NCBI RefSeq assembly: GCF_003461625.1
Contig: NZ_QTXL01000002.1
Coordinates: 37,992-101,991, forward strand
Source: Clostridium sp. AF15-31
GTDB lineage: Bacteria > Bacillota > Clostridia > Lachnospirales > Lachnospiraceae
Length of the DNA: 64,000 bases
Reading direction: 5' to 3'
The notes beneath the pieces are model-generated. The model did not search any database and was not told where the DNA came from. It was given only the letters and a program-made list of their open reading frames with translations. Both the position numbers and the translations under genes were made by a program. How positions within the stretch are numbered: the stretch's first letter is position 1; each line of letters opens with the position of its first letter. Shown one piece after another: positions 1 to 8,332 of the stretch.

Positions 1-1737
1 CAACAGAATTATAATAATGTACCGCCAAACTTTGGTGAACAACAGAATTATAATAATACGCCGCCAAACTTTGGCGGACAGCCAAATTATAATAATGTGC
101 CGCCAAATTTTGGATGGCAGTCAAATTACAATTATAAGCCGAGAAGATCAAGACCGGGAGTGTCTCCGGAGCGCTTTGAGATCTTTGGCGGTTTTGCATT
201 TGGGTATGCTATGATCTACAGTGTGCTGATGTATCGGAATTATGCAAGTATCTGTGCTGTATTCATGGCGGTTATGACCGTTTTATTTATGAGCTTCAGT
301 ATCATGCGCCATGAGAAGAATCTGCCGGTAAATGACGGAGAATCGTTATCTTTTGGAAAACTTTTTGGAAAGCAGACGAAGCTGATTCCACATTATGCAG
401 GTATCCTTTTGCTTGGAGTATCAGTTTGCAGGACCGATGATTCATTTTTGATCGTTTTGGATCATCTTTGCATTTTATTCCTTGTGTGTGCAGGACTTCT
501 CCGGTATTTTGATGATCTTAAAAACATGGGATTTGTCGAATATGGTCTTGCTGTTATCGAGAAGATGGCAGAGCCGTTTACCTGTTTTGACCGTTTTTTC
601 TCAGACTACAGACAATATAACAGAGAACATGAAAATGCAAGAAAACGTGCAAAATTTGTCTATATTCTGATCGGTGTTGTCGTTGCGATTCCATTGCTGT
701 TCGTAATGATCAGCCTGCTTTCCAGTGCAGATCAGATATTTGGAGATGCAGTTGAAACATTACTTGGAAATATTTTCCTGTCATGGGATGCAATCTGGTT
801 TCTGGTATTTGCATTTGCGGCGTTACTATTTACATATGGAATTATTGTTGCGGCACCGTTTGGAAGCAGACATCACAGACAGGCAAAAGCAGAAACACAT
901 GAACCGATCATTGCGATCACAGCAATGGGACTGCTTACCCTGGTATATCTGTTATTCTCAGTGATCCAGATCCTTTATCTGTTTACAAATAATATGTCGC
1001 TGCCGGATGATATGACTTATGCGGAATATGCCAGACAGGGCTTCTTCCAGCTTATGTTCGTATCGGTGCTGAACGTGATACTGGTATTGATCTGTCATGC
1101 AATTTTCCGTAAAAGTACAGTGCTTAATATTGTGCTGACCATTATGTCGGCTTGTACCTATGTGATGATCGCATCTTCGGCACTTCGTATGACAATGTAT
1201 ATCAAAGCATATGATCTTACTTATATGAGGATTCTGGTATTTGCCGCTCTGGCAGTGCTTGCTGTGGTACTTGCAGGAGTGATCGTCAGAATCTATACGG
1301 ACCGTTTTCCGCTGGTGCGTTATTCGATGTTTGTGATCGTTACTGTATATATCATCGTATCATTCCTTCGTCCGGCTTATCTGGTTGCCAGATATAATCT
1401 GGAGAATCAGAATCCGAAGGATGTGGATTTCCGGTATGTGACATCACTTGGTGCAGACGGAGCGGAAGAAGTATATGAGTTCATTGTAGATAACTATATG
1501 ACGGGACAGGATGATGATTACTACGAGTACGATAACTACCAATACGACGATTATTATAACAAATATAATAATTATAAGGATATCGAGGGCTTCTCGTACG
1601 ACAGAATGGAATGGTATTTTAATGGCATCCGGGATACCTATAAAGAAAAAGGTGCGATCCGTGGATTTAACTTCTCAAGAAACAAGGCAGAGAAATATGC
1701 AAAACGTTTCTTTAAATGGTATGGAGAAGATGAATAA
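1..1737 (+). CDS. DUF4173 family membrane protein, 5' truncated by the window edge
   Basis: The reading frame is open from base 1, so the true start lies outside the window. The visible N-terminus holds three tandem 13-residue repeats of the form QQNYNNxPPNFGx, which look like a flexible, prion-like cytoplasmic tail. About ten hydrophobic segments follow, in the arrangement expected of the DUF4173 family. Near residues 500-520 there is an acidic, Tyr/Asn/Asp-rich loop, and a soluble C-terminal segment ends in FKWYGEDE. DUF4173 proteins have no established function. The family call rests on membrane topology and length, and the N-terminal repeats are not part of the usual family core. No terminator was found between this gene and the next. 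Confidence 0.75.
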   Translation, partial: QQNYNNVPPNFGEQQNYNNTPPNFGGQPNYNNVPPNFGWQSNYNYKPRRSRPGVSPERFEIFGGFAFGYAMIYSVLMYRNYASICAVFMAVMTVLFMSFSIMRHEKNLPVNDGESLSFGKLFGKQTKLIPHYAGILLLGVSVCRTDDSFLIVLDHLCILFLVCAGLLRYFDDLKNMGFVEYGLAVIEKMAEPFTCFDRFFSDYRQYNREHENARKRAKFVYILIGVVVAIPLLFVMISLLSSADQIFGDAVETLLGNIFLSWDAIWFLVFAFAALLFTYGIIVAAPFGSRHHRQAKAETHEPIIAITAMGLLTLVYLLFSVIQILYLFTNNMSLPDDMTYAEYARQGFFQLMFVSVLNVILVLICHAIFRKSTVLNIVLTIMSACTYVMIASSALRMTMYIKAYDLTYMRILVFAALAVLAVVLAGVIVRIYTDRFPLVRYSMFVIVTVYIIVSFLRPAYLVARYNLENQNPKDVDFRYVTSLGADGAEEVYEFIVDNYMTGQDDDYYEYDNYQYDDYYNKYNNYKDIEGFSYDRMEWYFNGIRDTYKEKGAIRGFNFSRNKAEKYAKRFFKWYGEDE

Positions 1738-1773
1738 GGTACATTAATTTAGAATTAAAATGCGTTGCACCTA

Positions 1774-1802
1774 TTGTAAAAAAATGGGAAATAGTATAAA
1801 AT
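1774..1802 (+). promoter_or_regulatory. Candidate sigma-A promoter for the small secreted protein
   Basis: TTGTAA and TAAAAT are separated by 17 bp, about 80 bp upstream of the start at 1882. The -35 box is only a moderate match. Confidence 0.45.
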
Positions 1803-1881
1803 AAAACTAAATTTGGGGCATACAGATGAGAGGTCAGAATGCCGCCGGATAAAAGATGATTTTATGGAGGTAGTAGAAAAA

Positions 1882-2574
1882 ATGAAAAAAGCAACAAAGA
1901 GATTATTAGCTGTATTTTTAGCTCTTGCAATGGTATTCACATTATTAGCAGTACCGGCAACCAGCATGAAGGATGTAAGCGCTGCAACAAGCAAAAAGGT
2001 TTATTTTTATCCAAGTAACGGAGTTGTTACTTACAAGCCTGGGGATCAGTATTCTTCATATTACACTATAATTTCAATTATAGGATGTTCTAAAAAGTCA
2101 GAGATCAAAAAATTGAAAAGCACGAACAAGGATATCCGTGTAGAAGCAAAAGATGGATATGTTAAAGCATATTTTGGCAAGAAGGCAGCAACAACAACAA
2201 TCTCCTGTACAGCAAAGGGAGTAAAGATCAAGACAAAGCTTACGGTAAAGAAGTATACGAATCCGGTAAAGACGTTCAAGATTGGCAGCAAGAATTACGC
2301 ATCCAAATATGCAAAGAATGATGATTACAGACTGAATAAGAAAGTATCTAAAAAGAAGTTATCGATCAAAGCTAACGCAGGATGGAAGATTCGAAGCGTA
2401 TATGTTGTAAATGGGTCAACAAGAAAATCTTATACATGGCTCGACAAAACAAGTTTTTCAAAAAAGATTACGTTATCCAAGGTAAATAATGCATATGTAT
2501 ATGTTGTGATGTATAATACAAAGACTGGTGCTGGTGAGACATTATATTATTACTATTCCAATAGAACATATTAA
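1882..2574 (+). CDS. Small secreted protein of unknown function, Lys/Tyr-rich
   Basis: A 230-aa protein with a clear signal peptide: MKKATKRLL, then a hydrophobic core, then a likely cleavage site near VSAA. The mature part is basic, rich in Lys, Tyr, Ser and Thr, and probably beta-rich, with the feel of Ig-like or cell-wall-associated repeat proteins of Lachnospiraceae. No catalytic motif is visible. ATG 1882 is chosen over the upstream in-frame ATGs at 1813 and 1864 because GGAGG at 1866-1870 sits 11 nt before it and the signal peptide begins exactly there. A rho-independent terminator follows, so it is probably a single-gene unit. The function is not recognised. Confidence 0.75.
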   Translation: MKKATKRLLAVFLALAMVFTLLAVPATSMKDVSAATSKKVYFYPSNGVVTYKPGDQYSSYYTIISIIGCSKKSEIKKLKSTNKDIRVEAKDGYVKAYFGKKAATTTISCTAKGVKIKTKLTVKKYTNPVKTFKIGSKNYASKYAKNDDYRLNKKVSKKKLSIKANAGWKIRSVYVVNGSTRKSYTWLDKTSFSKKITLSKVNNAYVYVVMYNTKTGAGETLYYYYSNRTY

Positions 2575-2594
2575 TTTATAAGAAAAGAAATAAG

Positions 2595-2625
2595 GAGAAT
2601 CCTGAAAAAACAGGGTTCTCTTTTT
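2595..2625 (+). terminator. Rho-independent terminator after the secreted protein
   Basis: GAGAATCCTG pairs with CAGGGTTCTC (10 bp, one G-U) around an A-rich loop and is followed by TTTTT. Confidence 0.85.
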
Positions 2626-2646
2626 AATTGGATGCAACAGAATATA

Positions 2647-2675
2647 TTGAGAACATTTATAAGGTGTGGTATACT
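2647..2675 (+). promoter_or_regulatory. Promoter of the degV-type gene
   Basis: TTGAGA, a 17-bp spacer and TATACT lie about 80 bp upstream of the start at 2755. Confidence 0.7.
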
Positions 2676-2754
2676 TTACATAACGATTTGATAAAATATA
2701 TCATGTGGTTTTAAAAACCATATTTGCCATAAAATGGTAATGGAGGATGTTAAA

Positions 2755-3618
2755 ATGAATGATTATGTTATATTGACAGATTCATCCTGTGATCTGCCGG
2801 ATGATATCGTGAAGAAATATCAACTGGAGATCTTACAGCTTGATTTTATTGTTGAGGGCGAGGGAAGTTTTCATAATGATCAGGCAGATATTGAGAAAGT
2901 ATATAGCAAATTAAGGAATGGGGCAAATATCAAGACTTCTGCAGCAAATATCTCGCAGGCATCGGAGGCAATAGAAGCTTTATTTAATCAGAAGAAAGAT
3001 ATCTTATATCTGGGCTTTTCATCCGGGCTTAGTTCTACTTATCAGACCGTGTATATGGCCGGTCAGGAATTAATGGAGGAGTATCCGGAACGAAAGATGA
3101 TCAGTGTTGATACCCTTGCGGCATCTATGGGACAGGGACTTTTGGTATACAAAGCATGTCAGGCAAAAGATTCAGGAAAAAGTCTGGAGGAGAATGCACA
3201 GTATATAGAAGAAATCAAGTTAAAGCTATGCCATTGGTTTACAGTAGACGATCTTTTCTTCTTAAAAAGAGGAGGTCGTATATCAGGGGTGACAGCAACG
3301 GTTGGAACGATGCTTTCGATCAAGCCAATCCTGCATGTCGATGATGAAGGACATCTGATCAATGTAAGTAAGGTCAGAGGAAGAAAAGCAGCGATCACGG
3401 AGCTTGCAAACCGGATGGAGAAGCTGGCGGTACATCCGGAAGATCAGGATATTTTTATCAGTCATGGTGATTGTATAGAAGATGCAGAGAAACTTGCTTC
3501 TATTATTAAAGAGAGATTCGGAAATGACAGGATCACGATATCCTATGTCGGTCCGGTGATCGGAGCACACTCAGGTCCCGGAACACTGGCATTGTTCTTC
3601 CTTGGAGAACACAGATAA
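2755..3618 (+). CDS. DegV family fatty-acid-binding protein
   Basis: A 287-aa protein opening with YVILTDSSCDLPDD, the DegV signature. It has the expected EDD-fold length, a central LGFSSGLSSTYQ segment and a C-terminal IGAHSGPGTLALFF motif. DegV (FakB-type) proteins bind a long-chain fatty acid and present it to the kinase FakA for phosphorylation. A FakA-like DAK2 protein is encoded in this window at 55357, so the pair could work together, although genomes of this group carry several DegV paralogues. ATG 2755 follows GGAGG (2742-2746) by 8 nt. The gene has its own promoter and no co-directional partner close by. Confidence 0.9.
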   Translation: MNDYVILTDSSCDLPDDIVKKYQLEILQLDFIVEGEGSFHNDQADIEKVYSKLRNGANIKTSAANISQASEAIEALFNQKKDILYLGFSSGLSSTYQTVYMAGQELMEEYPERKMISVDTLAASMGQGLLVYKACQAKDSGKSLEENAQYIEEIKLKLCHWFTVDDLFFLKRGGRISGVTATVGTMLSIKPILHVDDEGHLINVSKVRGRKAAITELANRMEKLAVHPEDQDIFISHGDCIEDAEKLASIIKERFGNDRITISYVGPVIGAHSGPGTLALFFLGEHR

Positions 3619-3677
3619 ACAGCTTTTTACAGAATAAGGATAGACAGGTCAAAGGCTAATTAAATAAATAAAAAATA

Positions 3678-3696
3678 ATTGAGAATCATTCCTAAT
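3678..3696. promoter_or_regulatory. Fur/PerR-like operator, upstream copy
   Basis: ATTGAGAATCATTCCTAAT is a 19-bp imperfect palindrome (7 of 9 pairs). It contains GAGAATCATT, typical of Fur-family boxes, and lies just upstream of the -35 box of the rubrerythrin promoter. Whether Fur or PerR reads it cannot be told from sequence. Confidence 0.55.
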
Positions 3697-3701
3697 AACT
3701 A

Positions 3702-3729
3702 TTGACATTTATCAAAAATTGTGTAAAAT
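3702..3729 (+). promoter_or_regulatory. Rubrerythrin promoter
   Basis: A consensus TTGACA, a 16-bp spacer and TAAAAT lie between two Fur-family-like boxes, about 70 bp before the start codon. Confidence 0.75.
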
Positions 3730-3741
3730 AGAATCATAGAA

Positions 3742-3760
3742 ATTGATAACGTTTCTCAAT
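3742..3760. promoter_or_regulatory. Fur/PerR-like operator, downstream copy
   Basis: ATTGATAACGTTTCTCAAT is a 19-bp imperfect palindrome (7 of 9 pairs). It shares the ATTGA-N-AA half-site with the upstream box and sits just after the -10 box, where a bound repressor would block transcription. Confidence 0.55.
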
Positions 3761-3798
3761 AAGAATAATAATAGAAAAAAGCAAAGGAGATTTTAATT

Positions 3799-4341
3799 AT
3801 GGCAAAGTTTGTATGTAGTGTATGTGGATATGTATATGAAGGAGAAGAAGCTCCTGCACAGTGCCCTGTATGTAAGGCACCTGCTGAGAAGTTCATCAAA
3901 CAGGGTGATGATAAGACATGGGCAGCTGAGCATGTTGTAGGTGTAGCACAGGGTGCACCGGAAGATATCATGGAAGATTTAAGAGCAAACTTCCAGGGCG
4001 AGTGTTCAGAAGTTGGTATGTACCTTGCAATGGCTCGTGTAGCATTCAGAGAAGGCTATCCTGAGATTGGTAATTACTGGGAGAAAGCAGCTTATGAAGA
4101 AGCAGAGCATGCAGCTAAGTTTGCAGAGCTTCTTGGTGAAGTAGTTACAGATTCAACAAAGAAGAACCTTGAGATGAGAGTAGAGGCAGAGCATGGTGCA
4201 ACTGCCGGTAAGACAGATCTTGCAAAACGTGCAAAAGCACTGAATCTGGATGCAATCCATGATACTGTTCATGAGATGGCAAGAGATGAGGCAAGACATG
4301 GAAAGGCATTTGAAGGTCTCTTAAAGAGATACTTCGGTTAA
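3799..4341 (+). CDS. rbr: Rubrerythrin, reverse type (N-terminal rubredoxin domain)
   Basis: A 180-aa non-heme iron peroxidase that detoxifies hydrogen peroxide in anaerobes. The rubredoxin Fe(Cys)4 site is N-terminal: CSVC at residues 6-9 and CPVC at 22-25. The ferritin-like di-iron domain follows, with its Glu and His ligands in [14 protein letters not shown] and DEARHGKAF. Classical rubrerythrin has the opposite domain order, so this is the reverse type described in clostridia. The start at 3799 has GGAG 13 nt upstream. It is a monocistronic gene bounded by its own promoter and a bidirectional terminator. Two Fur-family-like boxes around the promoter suggest peroxide- or iron-responsive control. 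Confidence 0.93.
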   Translation: MAKFVCSVCGYVYEGEEAPAQCPVCKAPAEKFIKQGDDKTWAAEHVVGVAQGAPEDIMEDLRANFQGECSEVGMYLAMARVAFREGYPEIGNYWEKAAYEEAEHAAKFAELLGEVVTDSTKKNLEMRVEAEHGATAGKTDLAKRAKALNLDAIHDTVHEMARDEARHGKAFEGLLKRYFG

Positions 4342-4410
4342 TCATTCTATGAATGATCGTGCAGAATAGCACAGAACACTAATTAAGAAGTAAATATATA
4401 ATACACTCTA

Positions 4411-4454
4411 ATAAAAAATCCGGCTGACAGGAATTTCCCATCAGTCGGATTTTG
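4411..4454. terminator. Bidirectional terminator between rbr and the converging membrane-protein gene
   Basis: AATCCGGCTGA (4417-4427) pairs with TCAGTCGGATT (4441-4451), with one G-U. A TTTT run follows on the plus strand and AAAAAA precedes it, giving a T-run on the minus strand. It serves both converging genes. Confidence 0.85.
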
Positions 4455-4456
4455 TG

Positions 4457-5332
4457 TTAGTCTTTTAATTTAAAAGATGAAGTTCCATTGTCATCAAAGG
4501 TGTCAGGATCTAAGCCGCTTGTGGTTGCTTCAGATGTATTGTTATCTGAAAATGGAGTCGTTGGCTCCTGTGCATTGGGATCGGCATAGCCTGAATTCAT
4601 GCTAGTGTTCATATCAGGAGTTGTTGGATTGCCATATGCACCAGTATATGGTTCTGACTGGATATCCGGACCGTATACCGTGTTCTTGTGACGAATAATA
4701 CCTAATATAATAAGCAGGATACCAAGACCGAAGGCTATAAGACCGATAATGATAGATGTACGACATCCCTCTTTTGTCATGATCTTAATATAGTATGGAA
4801 GCATATAAGAATCCAGTGTAGCTTTTTCTGTGGAGGTAAGAGTGATATCATAGGCAGATTCATACATATCGTAGATATAATTTTTCATATATCCCATAAT
4901 CTCACTGTCTGATTTGCATAATTTGCCGATGTAGTGTAATGTACCCGGATCTGCACCTGACTGGGACCAGGTGTAATCGGATAAAGCTTCAAGCTCAGAC
5001 TTTTTTGATTCAGCAATATTCAGTCCAATGTAGTATTCGTTGTCTTTAAGTGCACTTATCAGATAATACTGGTCTGTTGTTCTTTTGAATACATAATTTG
5101 TAGTTTCAACATTCTCACAGAAAGAATAAAAAGCATAGTCAACATCAATCTCTACATATTTGTCGGCATCCAGATCCTTTTCAGATGCAGTATTCAGATT
5201 GAGCAGATCCCCATTCAGTTTGCTGTAATCCCGGATTCCCTGAAAGGCAAATACGATACCGATGATTATCAATATAATGCCTGGGATCAGGAGATCGGAA
5301 AATTTCTTCGCCCTCTTATTTTTGTTAAACAT
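4457..5332 (-). CDS. Membrane protein of unknown function with two transmembrane segments
   Basis: A 291-aa protein. One transmembrane segment follows a basic N-terminus (FNKNKRAKKF, then LIPGIILIIIGIVFAF). An extracytoplasmic domain of roughly 160 residues comes next, then a second transmembrane segment (IIIGLIAFGLGILLIILGII). The C-terminal tail is Pro/Ser/Thr/Asn-rich and probably disordered. No catalytic motif is seen. The start is the ATG at 5332 (minus strand), preceded by GGGAGG; the longer open frame to 5365 lacks such a site. It converges on rbr and shares its terminator. The function is unknown. Confidence 0.7.
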   Translation of the reverse strand: MFNKNKRAKKFSDLLIPGIILIIIGIVFAFQGIRDYSKLNGDLLNLNTASEKDLDADKYVEIDVDYAFYSFCENVETTNYVFKRTTDQYYLISALKDNEYYIGLNIAESKKSELEALSDYTWSQSGADPGTLHYIGKLCKSDSEIMGYMKNYIYDMYESAYDITLTSTEKATLDSYMLPYYIKIMTKEGCRTSIIIGLIAFGLGILLIILGIIRHKNTVYGPDIQSEPYTGAYGNPTTPDMNTSMNSGYADPNAQEPTTPFSDNNTSEATTSGLDPDTFDDNGTSSFKLKD

Positions 5333-5634
5333 ATAATGTCCTCCCATTTTTGTTTTTGTGAGCAAAATTCTTCTTTTTGTAGTACAATAGAATACAAGTT
5401 ACGCTCTTATGAAATTTTATCAAATCCGCCATTTTTTGACAATGTGAAATCTGCTGAAAAAAAGCAGCTATTATAAAGGTATGCGGGATGTCTGAATATT
5501 ATTTTTTGGATAATTTGACCAGAGTAAATTATTTCAGAAAAACACGGGAGAAGAAATGGCAAGATGAAAGAACAGTAAGGTAAAAGAATAAAGAATGAGT
5601 CGAATGAACATATCAGAAAAGGATTTAGACAGAG
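5333..5634. other. 302-bp divergent intergenic region, no confident feature
   Basis: The region lies between two divergently read genes and must hold both promoters. I found TTGACA at 5436-5441 but no well-spaced -10 box, and a short CTGCT/AGCAG hairpin nearby. No ORF or repeat is supported. Confidence 0.5.
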
Positions 5635-6327
5635 ATGCAGAAGAATAATTCAACAAATAAAGCAAAATCCACAAATGCAAATAAAGCTAAAACTTCAGGC
5701 GAATCAAGAACAACAAATAGAAAAGCAAATAAAAATACAGACAGATCGGCAAACAGTAAGTCCTCATCAGGAAAAAGAAAGCAGAATACAGCAGAAAGTA
5801 AAAAAAAGTTTCTTTATATAATTCCGGCTATCATATGGATGGTATTTATATTCTATATGTCAGGAAAGACCGGACAGGAATCCTCCGGACAGAGTGGGAA
5901 GATCAGTTTGTTTATAACTGATCTCTTGGAAAAGGTACGGCAGGATTCACCACAGGAGATGCAGAATCTACAGGATATTCTGGAGCTTGTTATAAGAAAG
6001 GCTGCACATGTGACAGAATATGCGATCCTGTTCTTACTTTCATATCTGGCAACGGTGAAGATATCCATGAGCCAGAGCAGATTTTATAACAGAAGCATAG
6101 CTGTCTTAATTTCGTTATTATATGCATGTTCGGATGAGATGCATCAGTTATTGGTTCCGGGCAGGAGCGGAAAAATGATCGATGTCGGGATCGATATGGC
6201 AGGAGTGTTGATTGTTCTAATATGTATGATTCTGTCTAAGAATACGAAATGGAAGATCATTTGTGGAGTACTTTTGGGAGTGCTGTTAGTTGCAGCATTT
6301 GTCGCTCTGCTATTTGTCCCGTTTTGA
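5635..6327 (+). CDS. VanZ family membrane protein with a long basic N-terminal tail
   Basis: A 230-aa protein. The first 55 residues are Lys/Asn/Ser-rich and look disordered. The remainder is a VanZ-like domain with transmembrane segments and the family motifs: WMVFIFYMSGK, RKAAHVTEYAILF and SDEMHQLLVPGRSGKMIDV. VanZ gives low-level teicoplanin resistance in enterococci. Stand-alone homologues in Firmicutes are widespread, mostly uncharacterised membrane proteins, so a resistance role should not be assumed. The Shine-Dalgarno site (AAAAGG at 5617-5622) is 12 nt away and weak, so the exact start is less certain than the frame. Confidence 0.85.
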   Translation: MQKNNSTNKAKSTNANKAKTSGESRTTNRKANKNTDRSANSKSSSGKRKQNTAESKKKFLYIIPAIIWMVFIFYMSGKTGQESSGQSGKISLFITDLLEKVRQDSPQEMQNLQDILELVIRKAAHVTEYAILFLLSYLATVKISMSQSRFYNRSIAVLISLLYACSDEMHQLLVPGRSGKMIDVGIDMAGVLIVLICMILSKNTKWKIICGVLLGVLLVAAFVALLFVPF

Positions 6328-6431
6328 AAAACTGACGCAGGACTTCGATCATTTCCGTGTGCAGCGGTTTACTTCATGCTGAAAAAATGATATATTAATG
6401 AATATATGTTATGCCAAAAGGAGCCGGAGAA

Positions 6432-7286
6432 ATGACATTAGAGGAAGTTAGAAAGCAGATCGACGTAGTTGATAAGCAGATCAAGGTGCTGTTTAAGGAA
6501 CGAATGATACTTGCAGATCAGGTCGCAAGGGTAAAGGCAGAATCAGAGGATGCTATATATAAGCCGGATCGGGAAGAAGCCATTATAACGAAGCTGACCG
6601 GGGATGTAGACGACAGCATCAAGAAAGAATATACGGCACTGATCAAGCGTATTATGGAGGTCAGCAGAAAGTATCAGTATGGGAGAACATTAGAACTTCG
6701 TAATTGTCTGGATGTATCGTTTGTGACGGAGGAACCGAAGGTAAAGAAGCTTGCCATGCTGAAGCATGAACTTTACATATGTCAGGGCTATTCCAGAGAT
6801 CTGGTAAATACAGTCAGTGATTATGAACAGGTCATGGAGCTGATCCGGAAGGATGAAGCAGATGCCGGAATGGGTATATTTGAGGATATCAGCTATGGTG
6901 TGTCGGATTCGCTGCATGAGGCACTTACCATGAATGATTTCTATATTTACAGGTGCGATGAGGTATTGGACGAGGGACACCGGAAGAAGGTCGTTACATT
7001 CGGAAAACAACTGGTAGTTCTGCCGGAGCATAACCGGTTAAAGATCGTCTTTGTCTGTAAGAATAAGAGCGGAAGTCTGGCGAGTGTATTATCGATGATA
7101 TCCGATTATGGCGTGAATCTGACCGAGATCCATTCGGTGCCGTTCCGTGGAGGAGAATGGAATTATCGGTTTTATATCGAGTTAAACGGAAACCTGCTTC
7201 AGAAAGAGATCCAGGCACTTGTATTCCAGTTGATAAATGAGACAGAGACATTTAAGATACTTGGAAGCTATTTTTGTGAACAATAA
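6432..7286 (+). CDS. Chorismate mutase / degenerate prephenate dehydratase-like / ACT protein
   Basis: A 284-aa protein. Residues 1-85 form an AroQ-type chorismate mutase helix domain (LEEVRKQIDVVDKQI, then KPDREEAII). The C-terminus is an ACT domain of PheA type (GSLASVLSMISDYGVNLTEI, then WNYRFYIELNG). The middle stretch of about 120 residues sits where PheA has its prephenate dehydratase domain of roughly 180-190 residues. It is too short, and where PheA has the catalytic Thr-Arg-Phe it reads VTFGKQLVV. It is therefore probably a phenylalanine-regulated chorismate mutase, or a purely regulatory relic, rather than a full PheA. The start at 6432 follows AAAAGGAG by 8 nt; ATG 6411 has no such site. 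It lies immediately upstream of pyrF. Confidence 0.8.
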   Translation: MTLEEVRKQIDVVDKQIKVLFKERMILADQVARVKAESEDAIYKPDREEAIITKLTGDVDDSIKKEYTALIKRIMEVSRKYQYGRTLELRNCLDVSFVTEEPKVKKLAMLKHELYICQGYSRDLVNTVSDYEQVMELIRKDEADAGMGIFEDISYGVSDSLHEALTMNDFYIYRCDEVLDEGHRKKVVTFGKQLVVLPEHNRLKIVFVCKNKSGSLASVLSMISDYGVNLTEIHSVPFRGGEWNYRFYIELNGNLLQKEIQALVFQLINETETFKILGSYFCEQ

Positions 7287-7312
7287 ATTTTTATATATAA
7301 GGGAGAAAAGAC

Positions 7313-8233
7313 ATGATAGACAAATTAGTAAAAAAAATCAAAGAGACAAAGGCACCGATCGTTGTTGGACTGGATCCGATGCTTTCCTATGTGCCGGAAT
7401 ATATAAAGAAGACAGCATTTGATGAATATGGTGAGACTTTAGAGGGTGCTGCAGAAGCTATCTGGCAGTACAATAAAGGTATCGTAGATGCGGTTCATGA
7501 TCTGATCCCTGCTGTTAAGCCACAGATCGCTATGTATGAGCAGTTTGGTATCGAGGGCTTAAAGGCATTTCAGAAGACGGTTGATTATTGTAAGTCAAAG
7601 GATCTGGTTGTGATCGCAGATATTAAAAGAGGCGATATCGGCTCAACATCTGCAGCATATGCAGTCGGACATCTTGGAAAGGTTGCGGTCGGAAGTAAGA
7701 CATATTCCGCATTTGGTGAGGATTTTGCAACTGTAAATCCATATCTTGGTACCGATGGAATTAAGCCTTTTGTAGATGTATGTAAGGAAGAAAAGAAGGG
7801 GATCTTTGTACTGGTCAAGACATCAAATCCTTCATCCGGAGAATTCCAGGATCGTCTGGTCGATGGCAAGCCATTATATGAGCTGGTTGGCGCTATGGTT
7901 AATGAATGGGGCAAAGACGCGATCGGTGAGAGCGGTTACAGCAGTGTCGGTGCTGTTGTAGGAGCAACGTATCCAGAGATGGGTAAGGTACTTCGTAAGA
8001 TCATGCCGAAGTCATTTATCCTTGTTCCGGGTTACGGAGCACAGGGCGGTAAGGCTGCTGATCTGGTACATTATTTCAATGAAGATGGACTTGGTGCGAT
8101 CGTAAATTCATCCAGAGGAATCATTGCAGCATACAAGCAGGAGAAATATGCTTCATTTGGCGAAGCAAATTATGCAGATGCTTCCCGTCAGGCTGTTGTT
8201 GATATGATCGAAGATATCAACAGCGTATTATAA
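7313..8233 (+). CDS. pyrF: Orotidine 5'-phosphate decarboxylase
   Basis: A 306-aa enzyme catalysing the last step of UMP synthesis, OMP to UMP plus CO2. The catalytic Lys/Asp cluster is visible in VIADIKRGDIGSTSAAY, and the phosphate-binding end in VPGYGAQGGKAADL. The length and the FVLVKTSNPSSGEFQD segment match the longer type-2 PyrF rather than the 230-aa E. coli type. The start follows GGGAG. It is the first gene of a pyrF-pyrK-pyrD run. The gene that usually follows, pyrE, lies 6.7 kb downstream behind unrelated genes. Confidence 0.95.
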   Translation: MIDKLVKKIKETKAPIVVGLDPMLSYVPEYIKKTAFDEYGETLEGAAEAIWQYNKGIVDAVHDLIPAVKPQIAMYEQFGIEGLKAFQKTVDYCKSKDLVVIADIKRGDIGSTSAAYAVGHLGKVAVGSKTYSAFGEDFATVNPYLGTDGIKPFVDVCKEEKKGIFVLVKTSNPSSGEFQDRLVDGKPLYELVGAMVNEWGKDAIGESGYSSVGAVVGATYPEMGKVLRKIMPKSFILVPGYGAQGGKAADLVHYFNEDGLGAIVNSSRGIIAAYKQEKYASFGEANYADASRQAVVDMIEDINSVL

Positions 8234-8332
8234 ATATCGGATTTATCAGAAAAACAGTATGCAGTACACGATGTGTGGTGATAGTGGAGGCGTACAGATC
8301 ATATACAAGAGATCACGGGAGGACATAGATAC

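Noticed and set aside
5635..6327. VanZ-family gene as a teicoplanin resistance determinant
   Set aside because: No van cluster is present, and stand-alone VanZ-like proteins are common and uncharacterised.
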